Shown piece by piece: positions 8,824 to 17,550 of a DNA stretch of 64,000 nt (its first letter is position 1; each line of letters begins with the position of its first letter). The notes beneath the pieces were generated by a model, which made no database searches, was not told the origin of the DNA, and was given only the letters and a program-made list of their open reading frames with translations. The stretch is from Spirillospora albida (GTDB lineage Bacteria > Actinomycetota > Actinomycetes > Streptosporangiales > Streptosporangiaceae), in the NCBI RefSeq assembly GCF_000718255.1, contig NZ_JOFJ01000005.1, positions 1-64,000 of the forward strand. The letters are read 5' to 3'. A program made the translations under genes and the position numbers.

Positions 8824-9137
8824 CGCGCGCACGCGGACGCATCGCCGTCCGTCAGCAGGCCCCCCGACGCATGGGGACGGGGAACCGCTCCGCACATCAC
8901 CAAATCCACCGGGAAAGGACCGAGCAGAAAGAGCACAGAACCCCGCGGCGGCCACCCGTGGCGACCGCACGAAATCACGGATTCTCGGATCTCGGCCGGA
9001 ACCACCGCCATGTGGAGACGTAAAATGCGACGGTTCCGCCAGTCGGCCGCCGACATCGGCGCACCGGACTCGCCCAGCCCCCTCACCTGCGGTAACGACC
9101 GTGGAAAATGACCCACAACAGCCCTTCCGGAGGAAAA
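8824..9137. other. Gap without recognisable gene
   Basis: No reading frame with codon bias or family resemblance is visible. Base composition falls gradually from the GC-rich background towards the AT-richer patch that begins near 9100. It presumably holds the promoter of the MFS gene on the minus strand and, at its right end, that of the short ORF at 9138. Confidence 0.5.
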
Positions 9138-9359
9138 GTGAATACCGAAACTTCACCGAACTCGGCTTGGACGTCGATCGTAAGGGAGTTGATATACCAG
9201 CCGGTATCCACACTGGGGAACAAGACCGTTACCCGATGTCACCGCAGCGAGATAAACCAGGAAGCAGGCAAAGACACGCCGAATCACCCCGCCGAAATAC
9301 CGCTGCTCTCAAAGCGCGATCACCGACAAATGTCGCCTTCAGGGCAGCTAAGACATTGA
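9138..9359 (+). CDS. Short hypothetical ORF truncated by IS element
   Basis: A GTG at 9138 is preceded at ideal spacing by GGAGG (9129-9133), a stronger ribosome site than many genes in this window have. It opens a 73-residue frame starting VNTETSPNSAW. The residues do not resemble any family I know. The stop codon TGA at 9357-9359 straddles the left end of the insertion element, so the original frame was probably interrupted by the insertion; joined to the sequence beyond the element it would run about seven codons further. Base composition is clearly more AT-rich than neighbouring genes, which suggests acquired DNA. It may be a decayed fragment rather than a functional gene. Confidence 0.35.
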   Translation: MNTETSPNSAWTSIVRELIYQPVSTLGNKTVTRCHRSEINQEAGKDTPNHPAEIPLLSKRDHRQMSPSGQLRH

Positions 9360-9372
9360 CCCTTTTTCATCC
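9358..9372 (+). repeat. IS left inverted repeat
   Basis: GACCCTTTTTCATCC. It matches the complement of the right end at 13 of 15 positions and overlaps the stop codon of the preceding short ORF. Confidence 0.75.
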
Positions 9373-9427
9373 GTTTGGGCGGACGTCGATCACAGCATGA
9401 TCGCGATGTGGGAGTTCGGCGGGTGAT

Positions 9428-9491
9428 GCGAAGAAACCCCTGGTAGACGGGTTGATCACCACAACCACCGCGTCCGAACCAGGGGCTTCGC
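9428..9491 (+). repeat. Hairpin upstream of transposase start
   Basis: GCGAAG, a three-base AAA bulge and CCCCTGGT (9428-9444) pair with ACCAGGGG and CTTCGC (9478-9491) across a 33-base loop. The stem ends seven bases before the transposase TTG start. Such stems in IS leaders often shield the transposase start from outside transcription; that role is inferred. Confidence 0.5.
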
Positions 9492-9497
9492 AAGCTT

Positions 9498-10221
9498 TTG
9501 TACCGTGCCGCCGTCGATTTGTCGCGTGCAACGCTGAACCACCTGGCCGGAGTGATCCGCCGGCACCGCACGATGATCGGGTCGCCCTGGCGGCTGCTCA
9601 ACCCCGGTCGCCAAGCCCTGCTGGTCCCGGTTCACCTGCGCAAAGGCGAAACGTTCACCGAACTCGGCGCGGGTTTCGCGGTGTCGACCAGCACGGCCTG
9701 GCGGTACGTCCAGGAGGCCGTAGCGCTGCTGGCGGCCCGGTCACCGAAGCTGACGACGGCGTTGCGCACGGCGACCCGCAACGGGATGCACCTGCTGGTG
9801 CTGGACGGCACGCTCATCGCCTGCGACCGGGTCCGCGCCGACCGGCCCCACTACTCGGGCAAGCACCGCCACCACGGCATGAATGTGCAGGTCATCGCCG
9901 AACCCGACGGGACGATCCTGTGGACGTCGGGTGCCATGCCCCGGCAGCACCCATGATCTGACCGCCGCCCGCGTGTGGGGCAACTCGCGGGAGCTGGACA
10001 AGGTCGGGATCCTCACGCTGGCCGACAAGGGCCGCGACAAGCCCGAGTCCCAGAAGCAGGCCAATCGCTCGCATGCCCAGCTCCGCGGACCCGGCGAACG
10101 AGCGAACGCCCAGCTGAAGTCATGGAAGCCGCTCCGCAAGCTCCGCTGCAGCCCCAGCAAGACCGGCCACCTCGTCAAGGCCATCGCCGTCCTACAGAAC
10201 TACCAGCTCGTCCGAGGATGA
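9498..10221 (+). pseudogene. IS5-type DDE transposase, frameshifted and internally deleted
   Basis: Translation from TTG at 9498 gives an N-terminal helix-turn-helix region (FTELGAGFAVSTSTAWRYVQ) and the first catalytic Asp in LVLDGTLI, then stops at 9956. The rest, with the second Asp in STHDLTAAR and the Glu in PGERANAQLK, continues in the +1 frame to 10221. The frames join at a C-run at 9939-9942; removing one C restores SGAMPGSTHDL. A second lesion joins LADKG directly to RDKPESQ, omitting a stretch of roughly 15 residues (containing YQGAG in relatives). Two independent lesions argue for decay rather than programmed frameshifting. The three catalytic acids survive. Confidence 0.8.
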
Positions 10222-10230
10222 AAAGGGTTC
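10216..10230 (+). repeat. IS right inverted repeat
   Basis: GGATGAAAAGGGTTC. It overlaps the transposase stop codon TGA at 10219-10221 and is the inverted partner of the repeat at 9358. Confidence 0.75.
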
Positions 10231-10307
10231 ACTCAGCGGAAAGTGCCTGAAAACGCGGCGACGCCGGACGGGGCCTCACCCCACCCGGCGTCGTGCCGTC
10301 CGACCGC

Positions 10308-11285
10308 TCAGATCCCCCGGACCGCGGCGATGGTGAACGGCGTCTCCGGCACCCCGGAGCCGAGCGGCCCGCCCCGGTCGAACTGGGACCGCACCACGTA
10401 GAGCACGCCCCGCTCGCGGACCAGCGTCGTCGGCAGCCCGAGCGCTCCGTCCGCGACCCGCCGTTCCCGGCGCGCCGATCGCGCGTCGGGCGCGACCCGC
10501 CACCGGCTGATGGCGTTGTCGACGTTGTGGACGACCCAAAGCCGCCCGCCGCGCAGCTCCAGCCCGTCGGCGTGCAGCATGTCGCCCCCGTGCAGGACGA
10601 CCTTGCGCACCGCACCGCCGGCGAGGTCGATCCGGTAGAGGTCCCCGCCGGTCATGTCGACCGTGAGCAGGTACCGGCCGGCCGGGTCGGCGACGATCCC
10701 GTTCAGGGTGAACGCGTCCGGCGCGTGGGGCTCGAGCGCACCGCGCAGGTCGCGGTACGGGACGAGGGCACCGCCGCCCTTCGCGAGGTCCCGCGCCGTG
10801 ACGCGGTACACGACGGCCCGCACGCTGTCGGTGAGGTAGGCCGTGCCGTCCGGCGCCAGCGCGAGGTCGTTGACGAACCGCCCGCCGTCACCGGGCACCG
10901 TGAACCGCGCGAGCGCGCGGCGGCTCCGCGTGTCGTACACGATGACGCCGGACGAGGAGTCGGTCACCCAGAGCCGCCCGGCACGGTCCACCTTCAGCCC
11001 GTTGGCCGTGCGGCGGCCGTCGGTGCCGGCGGGCAGGAAGACCTCCGCCGTCCGGCGTCCGGGCGTCATCCGGTAGACGGTGCCGTCCGCGAACGACCCC
11101 GCGTACAGGGCGGGGCCGCGCGGGTCGGCGGCGATGCCCTCGGGATGGACGCGCGGGCCGGGCAGCGCGTACGCGGCGGTGATCCGGACCTCGTCCGGAC
11201 GGACGGCCGCCACGGCCGCGGGCGCCGGCGAGACGGACGGCAGGACCAGGGCGAGGACGGTGACGGAACGACGCAGAAAGTTCAT
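10308..11285 (-). CDS. Secreted SMP-30/gluconolactonase-like beta-propeller
   Basis: The 325-residue product has a signal peptide of about 27 residues (basic MNFLRR, hydrophobic core, AAVAA cleavage region). It continues with repeated blade motifs of the SMP-30/NHL type: GIAADPRGPALYAGSF, NGLKVDRAGRLWVTDS, NDLALAPDGTAYLTDS and NGIVADPAGRYLLTVD. Such six-bladed propellers bind a divalent metal and hydrolyse lactones, but some have no known activity. ATG at 11285 is chosen because GGAGG lies about five bases upstream and the signal peptide begins there. It diverges from a marR gene across 90 bases holding nested inverted repeats, so MarR-type repression is likely. Confidence 0.8.
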   Translation of the reverse strand: MNFLRRSVTVLALVLPSVSPAPAAVAAVRPDEVRITAAYALPGPRVHPEGIAADPRGPALYAGSFADGTVYRMTPGRRTAEVFLPAGTDGRRTANGLKVDRAGRLWVTDSSSGVIVYDTRSRRALARFTVPGDGGRFVNDLALAPDGTAYLTDSVRAVVYRVTARDLAKGGGALVPYRDLRGALEPHAPDAFTLNGIVADPAGRYLLTVDMTGGDLYRIDLAGGAVRKVVLHGGDMLHADGLELRGGRLWVVHNVDNAISRWRVAPDARSARRERRVADGALGLPTTLVRERGVLYVVRSQFDRGGPLGSGVPETPFTIAAVRGI

Positions 11286-11312
11286 GAACCCTCCTCGATC
11301 ATTAGAATGCAT

Positions 11313-11352
11313 ACGAACGATAGTTAGAACTCTAATACTCGTCAACGTTCGT
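11313..11352. promoter_or_regulatory. Nested inverted repeats, candidate MarR operator
   Basis: The inner palindrome TTAGA-AC-TCTAA (11324-11335) is enclosed by ACGAACG (11313-11319) and its exact complement CGTTCGT (11346-11352). The site sits between the divergent starts at 11285 and 11376, as expected for an autoregulating MarR dimer. Confidence 0.5.
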
Positions 11353-11375
11353 TTCGATCCGGCTACCATGCGGCC

Positions 11376-11819
11376 ATGACCTCGATGCCCGTCTCCGAAC
11401 GCCTCGGCTCGCACATCAAGCGCGCCGAGCAGGCCCTGGGCGCGGCGAAGAGCGCCGCCCTGAAGCCGAGCGGGCTCACCGTGCCGCAGTACGCCGCGCT
11501 GCTCCACCTCGCCGACAACCCGGGCATCTCCGCCGCCGCGCTGGCCCGCGCCTGCGCGGTCACGCCGCCCACCATGAACACCGTCCTGAAGAACCTCGGT
11601 GAACGCGGCCTGATCGAGCGCACCCCCCACGAGTGGCACAGGAACATCCTGGAGACCCGCCTGACCTCGGCGGGCCAGGAGCTCCTCACCTCCGCCGACA
11701 CCCGTGCCGTCCGCGTGGAACGCGGCCTCGCCGCCGAGTTCACGCCCGCAGAGCACGCGGCACTGGTCGAACTGCTCAGCCGCTGCATCACCTACCTGGA
11801 CGGCACCCGCACCCCCTGA
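11376..11819 (+). CDS. MarR family transcriptional regulator
   Basis: A 147-residue MarR-type winged-helix protein. The region from GLTVPQYAALLHLADNPGIS through LARACAVTPPTMNTVLKNLGERGLIER forms the helix-turn-helix, and HRNILETRLTSAGQELL is the beta-wing and following helix. The flanking helices at both ends would form the dimer interface. ATG at 11376 gives the normal family length; another ATG a few bases upstream is out of frame. The gene is divergent from the secreted propeller gene, which is its most likely target besides itself. The ligand is unknown; MarR proteins usually sense phenolic or oxidant signals. Confidence 0.87.
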   Translation: MTSMPVSERLGSHIKRAEQALGAAKSAALKPSGLTVPQYAALLHLADNPGISAAALARACAVTPPTMNTVLKNLGERGLIERTPHEWHRNILETRLTSAGQELLTSADTRAVRVERGLAAEFTPAEHAALVELLSRCITYLDGTRTP

Positions 11820-12086
11820 CGAACGGGCAAAGGCCACCGCCCCTTTCACCCGGCCGAAGCGGCAACCCCATCGGGCCGGAAGCGGGCCCCCTGCCGCAAC
11901 CCATGGCCCACCCGTTACGCCGTCAGCCCACCTGACCCACACGCCCCGTCGGGCCGCCCGGCCCGGCACGCTCAGCAGTCACACGCCCCGAGTCGCCTTT
12001 CGCCCCGTCCATCCGGGTATGGCCCTTGGGCGCACGCGTCGGGTCCGGGGTCCGGCGCGGGCGTCAGGTGTCCGTGGGGCGGGCGG

Positions 12087-15050
12087 TCAGGTGGCGATCG
12101 TGATGGTGGAGCCGTCGCGGTTCTTGCGGACGCGTAACTGGGCGGGGACCCGGGCGCGCAGTTCGGCCACGTGGCTGACGATGCCGACGGCGCGGCCGCC
12201 GTCGCGGAGGGCGTCCAGGACGTCCATGACCTCGTCGAGGGTCTCCTCGTCCAGGGTGCCGAAGCCCTCGTCGACGAAGAGCGTTCCGATCTCGGCGCCG
12301 CCCGCCTCGGCGGTGACGACATCGGCCAGGCCCAGCGCGAGGGACAGCGACGTGATGAACGACTCGCCGCCGGACAGGGTCACCGGGTCGCGTTCCTGGC
12401 CCGTCCAGGCGTCGACGACGCGGAGGCCGAGGCCGCCGGCGCCGCGCGTGCGGTCGCCCGCCGACTTGTCGGTCGTGTGGACCAGCTCGTACCGGCCGCC
12501 GGACATGCGCGTGAGGCGTTCGTTCGCGGCGGCGACGACCTGCATCAGCCGCGCCGCCAGGACGTACGCCGGCAGCGACATCGCGTGGCGGTTCTCCGGG
12601 TGCCTGCCGGACGCGAGCCCGGCGAGGCGCGCCGCGACCGCGTGCGCCTCCGCGGCCGGACGCCAGGCGCGGACGGCCGTGTCCAGGCGGACGCGGTGCT
12701 CGGCGAGGCGTGCCCGCCGGTGCCGGGCGCGGTCGGCGGCGGACGCGGCACCGGTCCGCGCGGCCTCCGCCGCGGCGACGGCCGCCTCCAGGGCGGGCAG
12801 GCCGGGGGCGGGGGCGGCCGCGGCGGCGCGGAGTTCGGGGTCCCGCAGCAGGTCGCGGACGAGGGCCTCCTCGTCCTCGTGCCTGCGGATCCGGTCGCGG
12901 AGGGCGGCCTGGTCCTCGTCCGGCAGCTCGGCGGCGACGACCTCGTCCGGGCCGCGGAAGCCCGCGTCGACGGCGGCGGCCTTCGCGCGGGCGCGGGCGG
13001 CGGCCAGCTCGGCGCCGGCCCGTCCCGCCTCCCGCAGCGCCTCGGCGGCCTCCGCAAGCCCGGCGGCCTCCCCGCCGAGGCGGTCGACACGGGCCTCGAG
13101 GGTGGGGTCGGTGCCGCGCGCCTCGTCCAGGGCCGCGCGGAGACGGGTCCGTTCGGAGTCCAGCTCATCCTGGCGCGCCCGGTTCGCGGTGAGGGCCTGC
13201 GCGACCACCTGATGGGTGTCCCGGACGCGGTCGAGTTCCTGTTCCGCGCGGTGCACGACGCCTTCGAGGCGGTCGGCCTCCGCGGCGCGGGCCTCCAGCG
13301 CCCGCAGGTTCTCGCCGGCCTCGGCGAGTTCGTCGGAGAGCGCCTCGACGGTCAGCTCCCCGGCCGCCTCCAGCAGGCCGTCGCGTTCGGCGCGAAGGCC
13401 CTCCGCCTTCTGGCCGCTTCGCTCCCGGACGTGCTGGGCGGCGTCGGCGGCGGCCTGCGCGGCCTCCACGTCGTCCTCCGTGGGGATCGGGACGTGTGAC
13501 GTGCCGGGCGCGGGATGCTCGGGCGAGCCGCAGACCCGGCACGGCTCCCCGTCACGGAGTTCCTCGGCGAGGACGGCCGCCATGCCGTTCAGCCGGTCCT
13601 GGCGCAGGTCGAGGACGCGCTGCCGGGTGTCCTGCGCGGCGTCGACCGCGGCGCGGTGCGCGTCCTCCGCCGCCGCGAGGAGGTCCTCCACCTGGTCGCG
13701 GCGCCGGGCGGCGTCGAGGCGCCGCCGGACGTCGGCGACCGCGGCGGCCGCGCCCGCCCGCCCCGCCGCGGCGACCCGCGCCTCCTCCAACTCGGCCCGC
13801 TGCCGCTCGGCGACGCCGGGCAGGTCGGCGAGGGCCGCGGCCAGCCGCGCCTCCTCGGGTTCGAGCCGCGCCAGTTCGCGGGCCAGCGCGGTGACCTCGT
13901 CGTCGAGGCCGCTCAGGCGCGCGGCGTCGGCGCGCCGGCCGTCCAGTGCGGCGATCTCGTCGCGGCGGTCGCGTTCGGCCTTGACCAGGACGTCCTCGGA
14001 CGCGCCGGGCGGCAGCAGCTCCGCGACCCGCGACCGGGTCTCGGCCGCCCACGCGCGCGCCTGCCGCTCCGTCGCGTGCCGCTGCCGCACCTCCCGCAGC
14101 AGCGGGACGACCCGGTCGGCGCGCGCGGCGGCGTCGAGCCGGGACGCGACCCGCGAATGCTCTTCGGCGCGTCCGGCCAGGGCGTCGCGGCGCTGGAGGG
14201 CGTGCGCGTACCGCTGCCGCCGCTCCGCCACGCCCCGGGCGCTCTCCAGCGCGGCGCGCGCCGCGTCCTCGGCCGTGACGGCCTCCGCGGAGAGCGCCTC
14301 GGTCACCGCGAGGACGTCGTCGTGCACCCCCGTGAGTTCCGCCGCCCACGCCGGCAGCGCGTCGACGTCCTCCGGTGGCCGCCCGCCGGCCCTCTCCGCG
14401 ATCTGTCCCGCGATCGCCATCGCGTCCGACGCCAGCCCGTCGGCGTCGCGGCCCGCGGCGGCGCGCCGCTCGGCCAGCCACTTCTCCACCTGGGCGAACA
14501 CCTCGGTGGCGAACAGCTTCTCCAGGACCTTGCGCCGGTCGTCCGCCTTCGCCCGCAGGAATCCGGCGAACTCCCCCTGCGGGAGCAGCGCCACCTGGCA
14601 GAACTGCGTCGCGTCCATGCCGAGGAGCCGCTGGACGAGGTCGGCCGTCTCATCGATGCGGATCGACAGGCCCGTCCAGGAACCGTTCGCGAACTCCTCC
14701 AGGACGACCTTGTGCTGCTCCTTCTTCGTCCCGGACCCGCGCAGCTTCGGCCGCTCCCACTCCGGCGTCCGGGTGATGCGCAGCCGGCGGCCCCGGATCG
14801 TCGTCTCCAGCACCACGCGCGGGACGTCGCCCGGTGCCGCGTGGTCGCTCCGCAGGCCCTTCACCGCCCTGCGGGCGCCCGGGACCTGCCCGTAGAGGGC
14901 GAAGCACACCGCGTCGAGGATGCTCGTCTTGCCCGCGCCCGTCCGGCCCTGGATGAGGAACAGGCCCGCGTCGGACAGCGCGTCGAAGTCGACCGTCTCC
15001 GTCCCGGAGAACGGCCCGAAGGCGCTCACCTCCAGGTGGTGCAGCCTCAC
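12087..15050 (-). CDS. sbcC: SbcC-type exonuclease subunit, Rad50-like ATPase
   Basis: The 987-residue product has the full SbcC layout. Walker A GRTGAGKT is at residues 35-42, followed by a long coiled coil to a zinc hook CRVC near 503-506, a second coil, the ABC signature LSGGES near 890 and Walker B with LFVDEGFGTLDEE near 920. With SbcD it forms the ATP-driven nuclease that opens hairpins and resects blocked DNA ends. The GTG start at 15050 overlaps the sbcD stop in the sequence GTGA, so the two are translationally coupled. Apparent longer frames upstream are sbcD read out of frame. Confidence 0.93.
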   Translation of the reverse strand: MRLHHLEVSAFGPFSGTETVDFDALSDAGLFLIQGRTGAGKTSILDAVCFALYGQVPGARRAVKGLRSDHAAPGDVPRVVLETTIRGRRLRITRTPEWERPKLRGSGTKKEQHKVVLEEFANGSWTGLSIRIDETADLVQRLLGMDATQFCQVALLPQGEFAGFLRAKADDRRKVLEKLFATEVFAQVEKWLAERRAAAGRDADGLASDAMAIAGQIAERAGGRPPEDVDALPAWAAELTGVHDDVLAVTEALSAEAVTAEDAARAALESARGVAERRQRYAHALQRRDALAGRAEEHSRVASRLDAAARADRVVPLLREVRQRHATERQARAWAAETRSRVAELLPPGASEDVLVKAERDRRDEIAALDGRRADAARLSGLDDEVTALARELARLEPEEARLAAALADLPGVAERQRAELEEARVAAAGRAGAAAAVADVRRRLDAARRRDQVEDLLAAAEDAHRAAVDAAQDTRQRVLDLRQDRLNGMAAVLAEELRDGEPCRVCGSPEHPAPGTSHVPIPTEDDVEAAQAAADAAQHVRERSGQKAEGLRAERDGLLEAAGELTVEALSDELAEAGENLRALEARAAEADRLEGVVHRAEQELDRVRDTHQVVAQALTANRARQDELDSERTRLRAALDEARGTDPTLEARVDRLGGEAAGLAEAAEALREAGRAGAELAAARARAKAAAVDAGFRGPDEVVAAELPDEDQAALRDRIRRHEDEEALVRDLLRDPELRAAAAAPAPGLPALEAAVAAAEAARTGAASAADRARHRRARLAEHRVRLDTAVRAWRPAAEAHAVAARLAGLASGRHPENRHAMSLPAYVLAARLMQVVAAANERLTRMSGGRYELVHTTDKSAGDRTRGAGGLGLRVVDAWTGQERDPVTLSGGESFITSLSLALGLADVVTAEAGGAEIGTLFVDEGFGTLDEETLDEVMDVLDALRDGGRAVGIVSHVAELRARVPAQLRVRKNRDGSTITIAT

Positions 15051-16180
15051 GTGAGCGCCTCCTTGCGGCGGCACGCCTCGAACGCCTCCTGCAGCAGGAC
15101 CCGTTCGGCGGCGGACGCCGGCCCGTCCGTGACCTCGGCGACGAAATCGCCCGCGATGTCGAGGTCGGAGCGTTCGCGGACGCGCTCGGCCCACGCGGGG
15201 GCTCCGTCCGCGCCGCCCCCTTCGGGCTCGAAACCGAGGACGAGGGCGTGCGGGAACCGGCCGCGCAGACGCTCCATCGCCGCGGGCGGGCGGCGCGCGT
15301 CGGTCAGCGTGACCTGCAGCCAGTGGTCCTCGTACCGGGCGAAGGACGCGTCGGTGAGCAGCGCGTCGAGGCGGCCCCGGATCCGGGCGAGGCGCCGCGG
15401 CACCGGCGCCTCGACGAACTCGGCGGCGACCCCGCCCTCCCGCAGGTCGACCAGCCACGTGCCCTTGACGTGCCGCTCCTCGGAGAACGAGTAGGCGATC
15501 GGCGACCCCGAGTACCGGACGCGGTCGGTCACCGCCCAGGCGCCGTGTAGATGGCCGAGCGCCACGTAGTCGACGCCCGCGAACACCGACGCCGGCACGT
15601 GCGACGAACCGCCCACCGAGATGTCGCGCTCGCTCTCGCTGGGCTCGCCGCCCGTGACGAACGCGTGCGCCAGGACGACCGACCGCGTCCCCGGCCCCCG
15701 CCGCGCGATGTCGTCCCGGACGCGCCGCATCGCCTGGCCGAGCGTCGCCGCATGGCCGCGCTCGGCCAGCTCCCACTCATGCCGGACGATCTCGGGCTCC
15801 AGATACGGGACGCCGTAGAACGCGGCGTCCCCGATCAGGATCGGCTCCCCCACCCGCCTGAAGTCCGTGCGGACGTGGACACCCGAATCGTCCATCAGCG
15901 CCGACCCGAACCCGAGCCGGTGCGCGGAGTCGTGATTGCCCGCGATCAGCACGACGCGGGTCAGCTCCCTGAGCCGCCGCAGCGCGTCGTCGCACAGCCG
16001 GACGGCGTCCACGGACGGCAGCGCCCGGTCGTAGACGTCGCCGGAGACCACGACGCACCCGACCCGCTCGGCCCGGACGGTCTCGACCAGGTGGTCGACG
16101 AACCGCTCCTGCGCGGCGAGCAGGTCCTCACGGTGGAACGATCTGCCGAGATGCCAGTCGGACGTGTGCAGGATTCTCAT
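15047..16180 (-). CDS. sbcD: SbcD-type exonuclease subunit
   Basis: A 377-residue Mre11-family metallophosphoesterase. All metal-binding blocks are visible in order: DWH at residues 8-10, SGDVYD, GNHDS and LGHLHG. The remainder is the capping domain and a C-terminal part that would contact SbcC. It is the first gene of the sbcDC pair and ends inside the sbcC start codon. The ATG at 16180 is chosen because MRILHTSDWH is the family N-terminus; I see no strong ribosome site before it, so leaderless or weak initiation is possible. The divergent reductase gene begins 166 bases away. Confidence 0.93.
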   Translation of the reverse strand: MRILHTSDWHLGRSFHREDLLAAQERFVDHLVETVRAERVGCVVVSGDVYDRALPSVDAVRLCDDALRRLRELTRVVLIAGNHDSAHRLGFGSALMDDSGVHVRTDFRRVGEPILIGDAAFYGVPYLEPEIVRHEWELAERGHAATLGQAMRRVRDDIARRGPGTRSVVLAHAFVTGGEPSESERDISVGGSSHVPASVFAGVDYVALGHLHGAWAVTDRVRYSGSPIAYSFSEERHVKGTWLVDLREGGVAAEFVEAPVPRRLARIRGRLDALLTDASFARYEDHWLQVTLTDARRPPAAMERLRGRFPHALVLGFEPEGGGADGAPAWAERVRERSDLDIAGDFVAEVTDGPASAAERVLLQEAFEACRRKEALT

Positions 16181-16346
16181 GTCACGGCAAACCCTAGAGG
16201 CCGCCTCCGACACATCCGGAACGGAAACGCCGCCCCATACCAAACGATCTTCCCCGTTTCCCACCCGCACCCCATCCGCCAGTGGTCGTGTCGGGGCGGT
16301 GGCCCGGGGTGGGCCGGCAGGGTGCGGCGGCCCTTAGGCTTGCCGC

Positions 16347-17033
16347 GTGAGCGAGCGTCCTTATGTGCTGCTGAGCTGCGCGATGTCCGTCGATGGGTAC
16401 ATCGACGACGCGAGCCCCGAGCGGCTGCGGCTGTCCAGTGCCGCCGACTTCGACCGGGTCGACGCGGTGCGGGCCGGCTGCGACGCCATCCTCGTCGGGG
16501 CGGGCACCGTGCGGGCCGACGATCCGCAGCTGCTGATCCGGTCCCCGTCCCGGCGCGAGCAGCGGGTCGCGCGCGGGCTGCCGGCCGACCTGACGAAGGT
16601 CACGCTGACATGGAGCGGCGACCTCGACCCCGGCGCGCGGTTCTTCACCACGGGCACCGCGCCGAAGCTGGTGTACGCGCCGTCCGGCACCGCCGCCGCG
16701 CTCGCCGGGCGGCTGGACGGGCACGCCGAGGTGGTCGACACGGGCGACCCGCTGACGCCGGAGACCGTCCTCGCCGACCTCGCTGCGCGGGGCGTCCGGC
16801 GGCTGATGGTCGAGGGCGGCGGCGCCGTCCACACGCTGTTCCTGACCGCCGGCCTGGTGGACGAGCTTCAGGTCGTGGTGGCTCCGTTCTTCCTCGGCGA
16901 CCCGGCCGGGCCGCGGTTCGTGCGGTCCGGGGTGTTCCCGCAGTCGCCCGCGCACCCCATGCGGCTGGCGGAGATCACCCGGATCGGCGACCTGGCGCTG
17001 CTGCGCTACCTCACGGGAGCCGGACGTGCCTGA
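16347..17033 (+). CDS. RibD C-terminal-type pyrimidine reductase
   Basis: This stand-alone reductase of 228 residues belongs to the RibD C-terminal/dihydrofolate-reductase-like fold. Typical blocks are SCAMSVDGYIDD near the start, ILVGAGTVRADDPQL, the NADPH-binding LMVEGGGAVHTLFL, and LVDELQVVVAPFFLG. In riboflavin synthesis this domain reduces the ribosylamino side chain of the deaminated pyrimidine. The GTG start at 16347 gives the family N-terminus. The next gene encodes the matching deaminase and starts inside its last codons (8-base overlap). No other riboflavin genes are present, so the pair could instead act on another pterin- or pyrimidine-like substrate. Confidence 0.85.
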   Translation: MSERPYVLLSCAMSVDGYIDDASPERLRLSSAADFDRVDAVRAGCDAILVGAGTVRADDPQLLIRSPSRREQRVARGLPADLTKVTLTWSGDLDPGARFFTTGTAPKLVYAPSGTAAALAGRLDGHAEVVDTGDPLTPETVLADLAARGVRRLMVEGGGAVHTLFLTAGLVDELQVVVAPFFLGDPAGPRFVRSGVFPQSPAHPMRLAEITRIGDLALLRYLTGAGRA

Positions 17034-17469
17034 CGCGGACTGGCTGCGGCTCGCCTGCGAGCTCGCCGCCCTGTGCCCCCCTTCCGGCAGCGCGTTCTCC
17101 GTCGGTGCCGTCATCGTCGGGCGTGACGGACGGGAGATCGCGCGCGGCCACTCCCGCGAGCGGGACCAGAACGAGCACGCGGAGGAGGCCGCGCTCGCGA
17201 AGGCGGGCGGCGACCTGCGCGGCGCGACCGTCTACAGTTCGCTGGAGCCGTGCGGGCGGCGCGCGTCCCGGCCCCGGACCTGCGCGGAGCTGATCGCCGC
17301 GTCCGGCGCGTCCCGGGTCGTGTTCGCGTGGCGGGAGCCGTCGATCTTCGTGGAGGGCACGGGCGCGGAGGTGCTCGCGGACGCGGGCGTGGAACTGGTC
17401 GAGCTTCCCGACCTGGCCGATCTCGCCCGTGCGCCCAACGCCCACCTCCTCGGGCGCCCCGAGGTCTGA
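17026..17469 (+). CDS. RibD N-terminal-type cytidine/pyrimidine deaminase
   Basis: The 147-residue zinc deaminase has FSVGAVIVGRDGREIARG, then HAEE (His ligand and catalytic Glu) at about residues 46-49, and SSLEPCGRRASRPRTC, whose two cysteines complete the zinc site. It corresponds to the deaminase half of RibD but is separate and encoded after, not before, the reductase half. The GTG start overlaps the reductase stop (GTGCCTGA), so translation is coupled and the two proteins probably form a complex. The Cys-to-Cys spacing is one residue longer than in textbook RibD, so a shifted substrate range is possible. Confidence 0.82.
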   Translation: MPDADWLRLACELAALCPPSGSAFSVGAVIVGRDGREIARGHSRERDQNEHAEEAALAKAGGDLRGATVYSSLEPCGRRASRPRTCAELIAASGASRVVFAWREPSIFVEGTGAEVLADAGVELVELPDLADLARAPNAHLLGRPEV

Positions 17470-17550
17470 GACCGATCCGCTCGGCGCGGCCCGTCCGCGC
17501 TCTCCGGCGGGAACCGGCCGCCGCGTCCCAGACGGACGCCCCGAGATCAG

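Larger units (their letters stand above)
9358..10230 (+). mobile_element. Degenerate IS5-family insertion sequence
   Basis: An 873-base element is bounded by imperfect 15-base inverted repeats (9358-9372 and 10216-10230, 13 of 15 matching) and contains one transposase gene broken by a frameshift and an internal deletion. Flanking bases (ATT left, ACT right) are similar but not an identical target duplication. With a damaged transposase it should be immobile unless helped in trans. Confidence 0.8.

Noticed and set aside
9900..9960. Programmed frameshift in the transposase
   Set aside because: The slip site is only a short C-run and a separate internal deletion is present, so decay is the simpler explanation, though homologues should be compared.
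16181..16346. FMN riboswitch before the RibD-like genes
   Set aside because: None of the conserved FMN-riboswitch stem sequences is visible in the 166 bases, and the genes start close to the sbcD promoter region.
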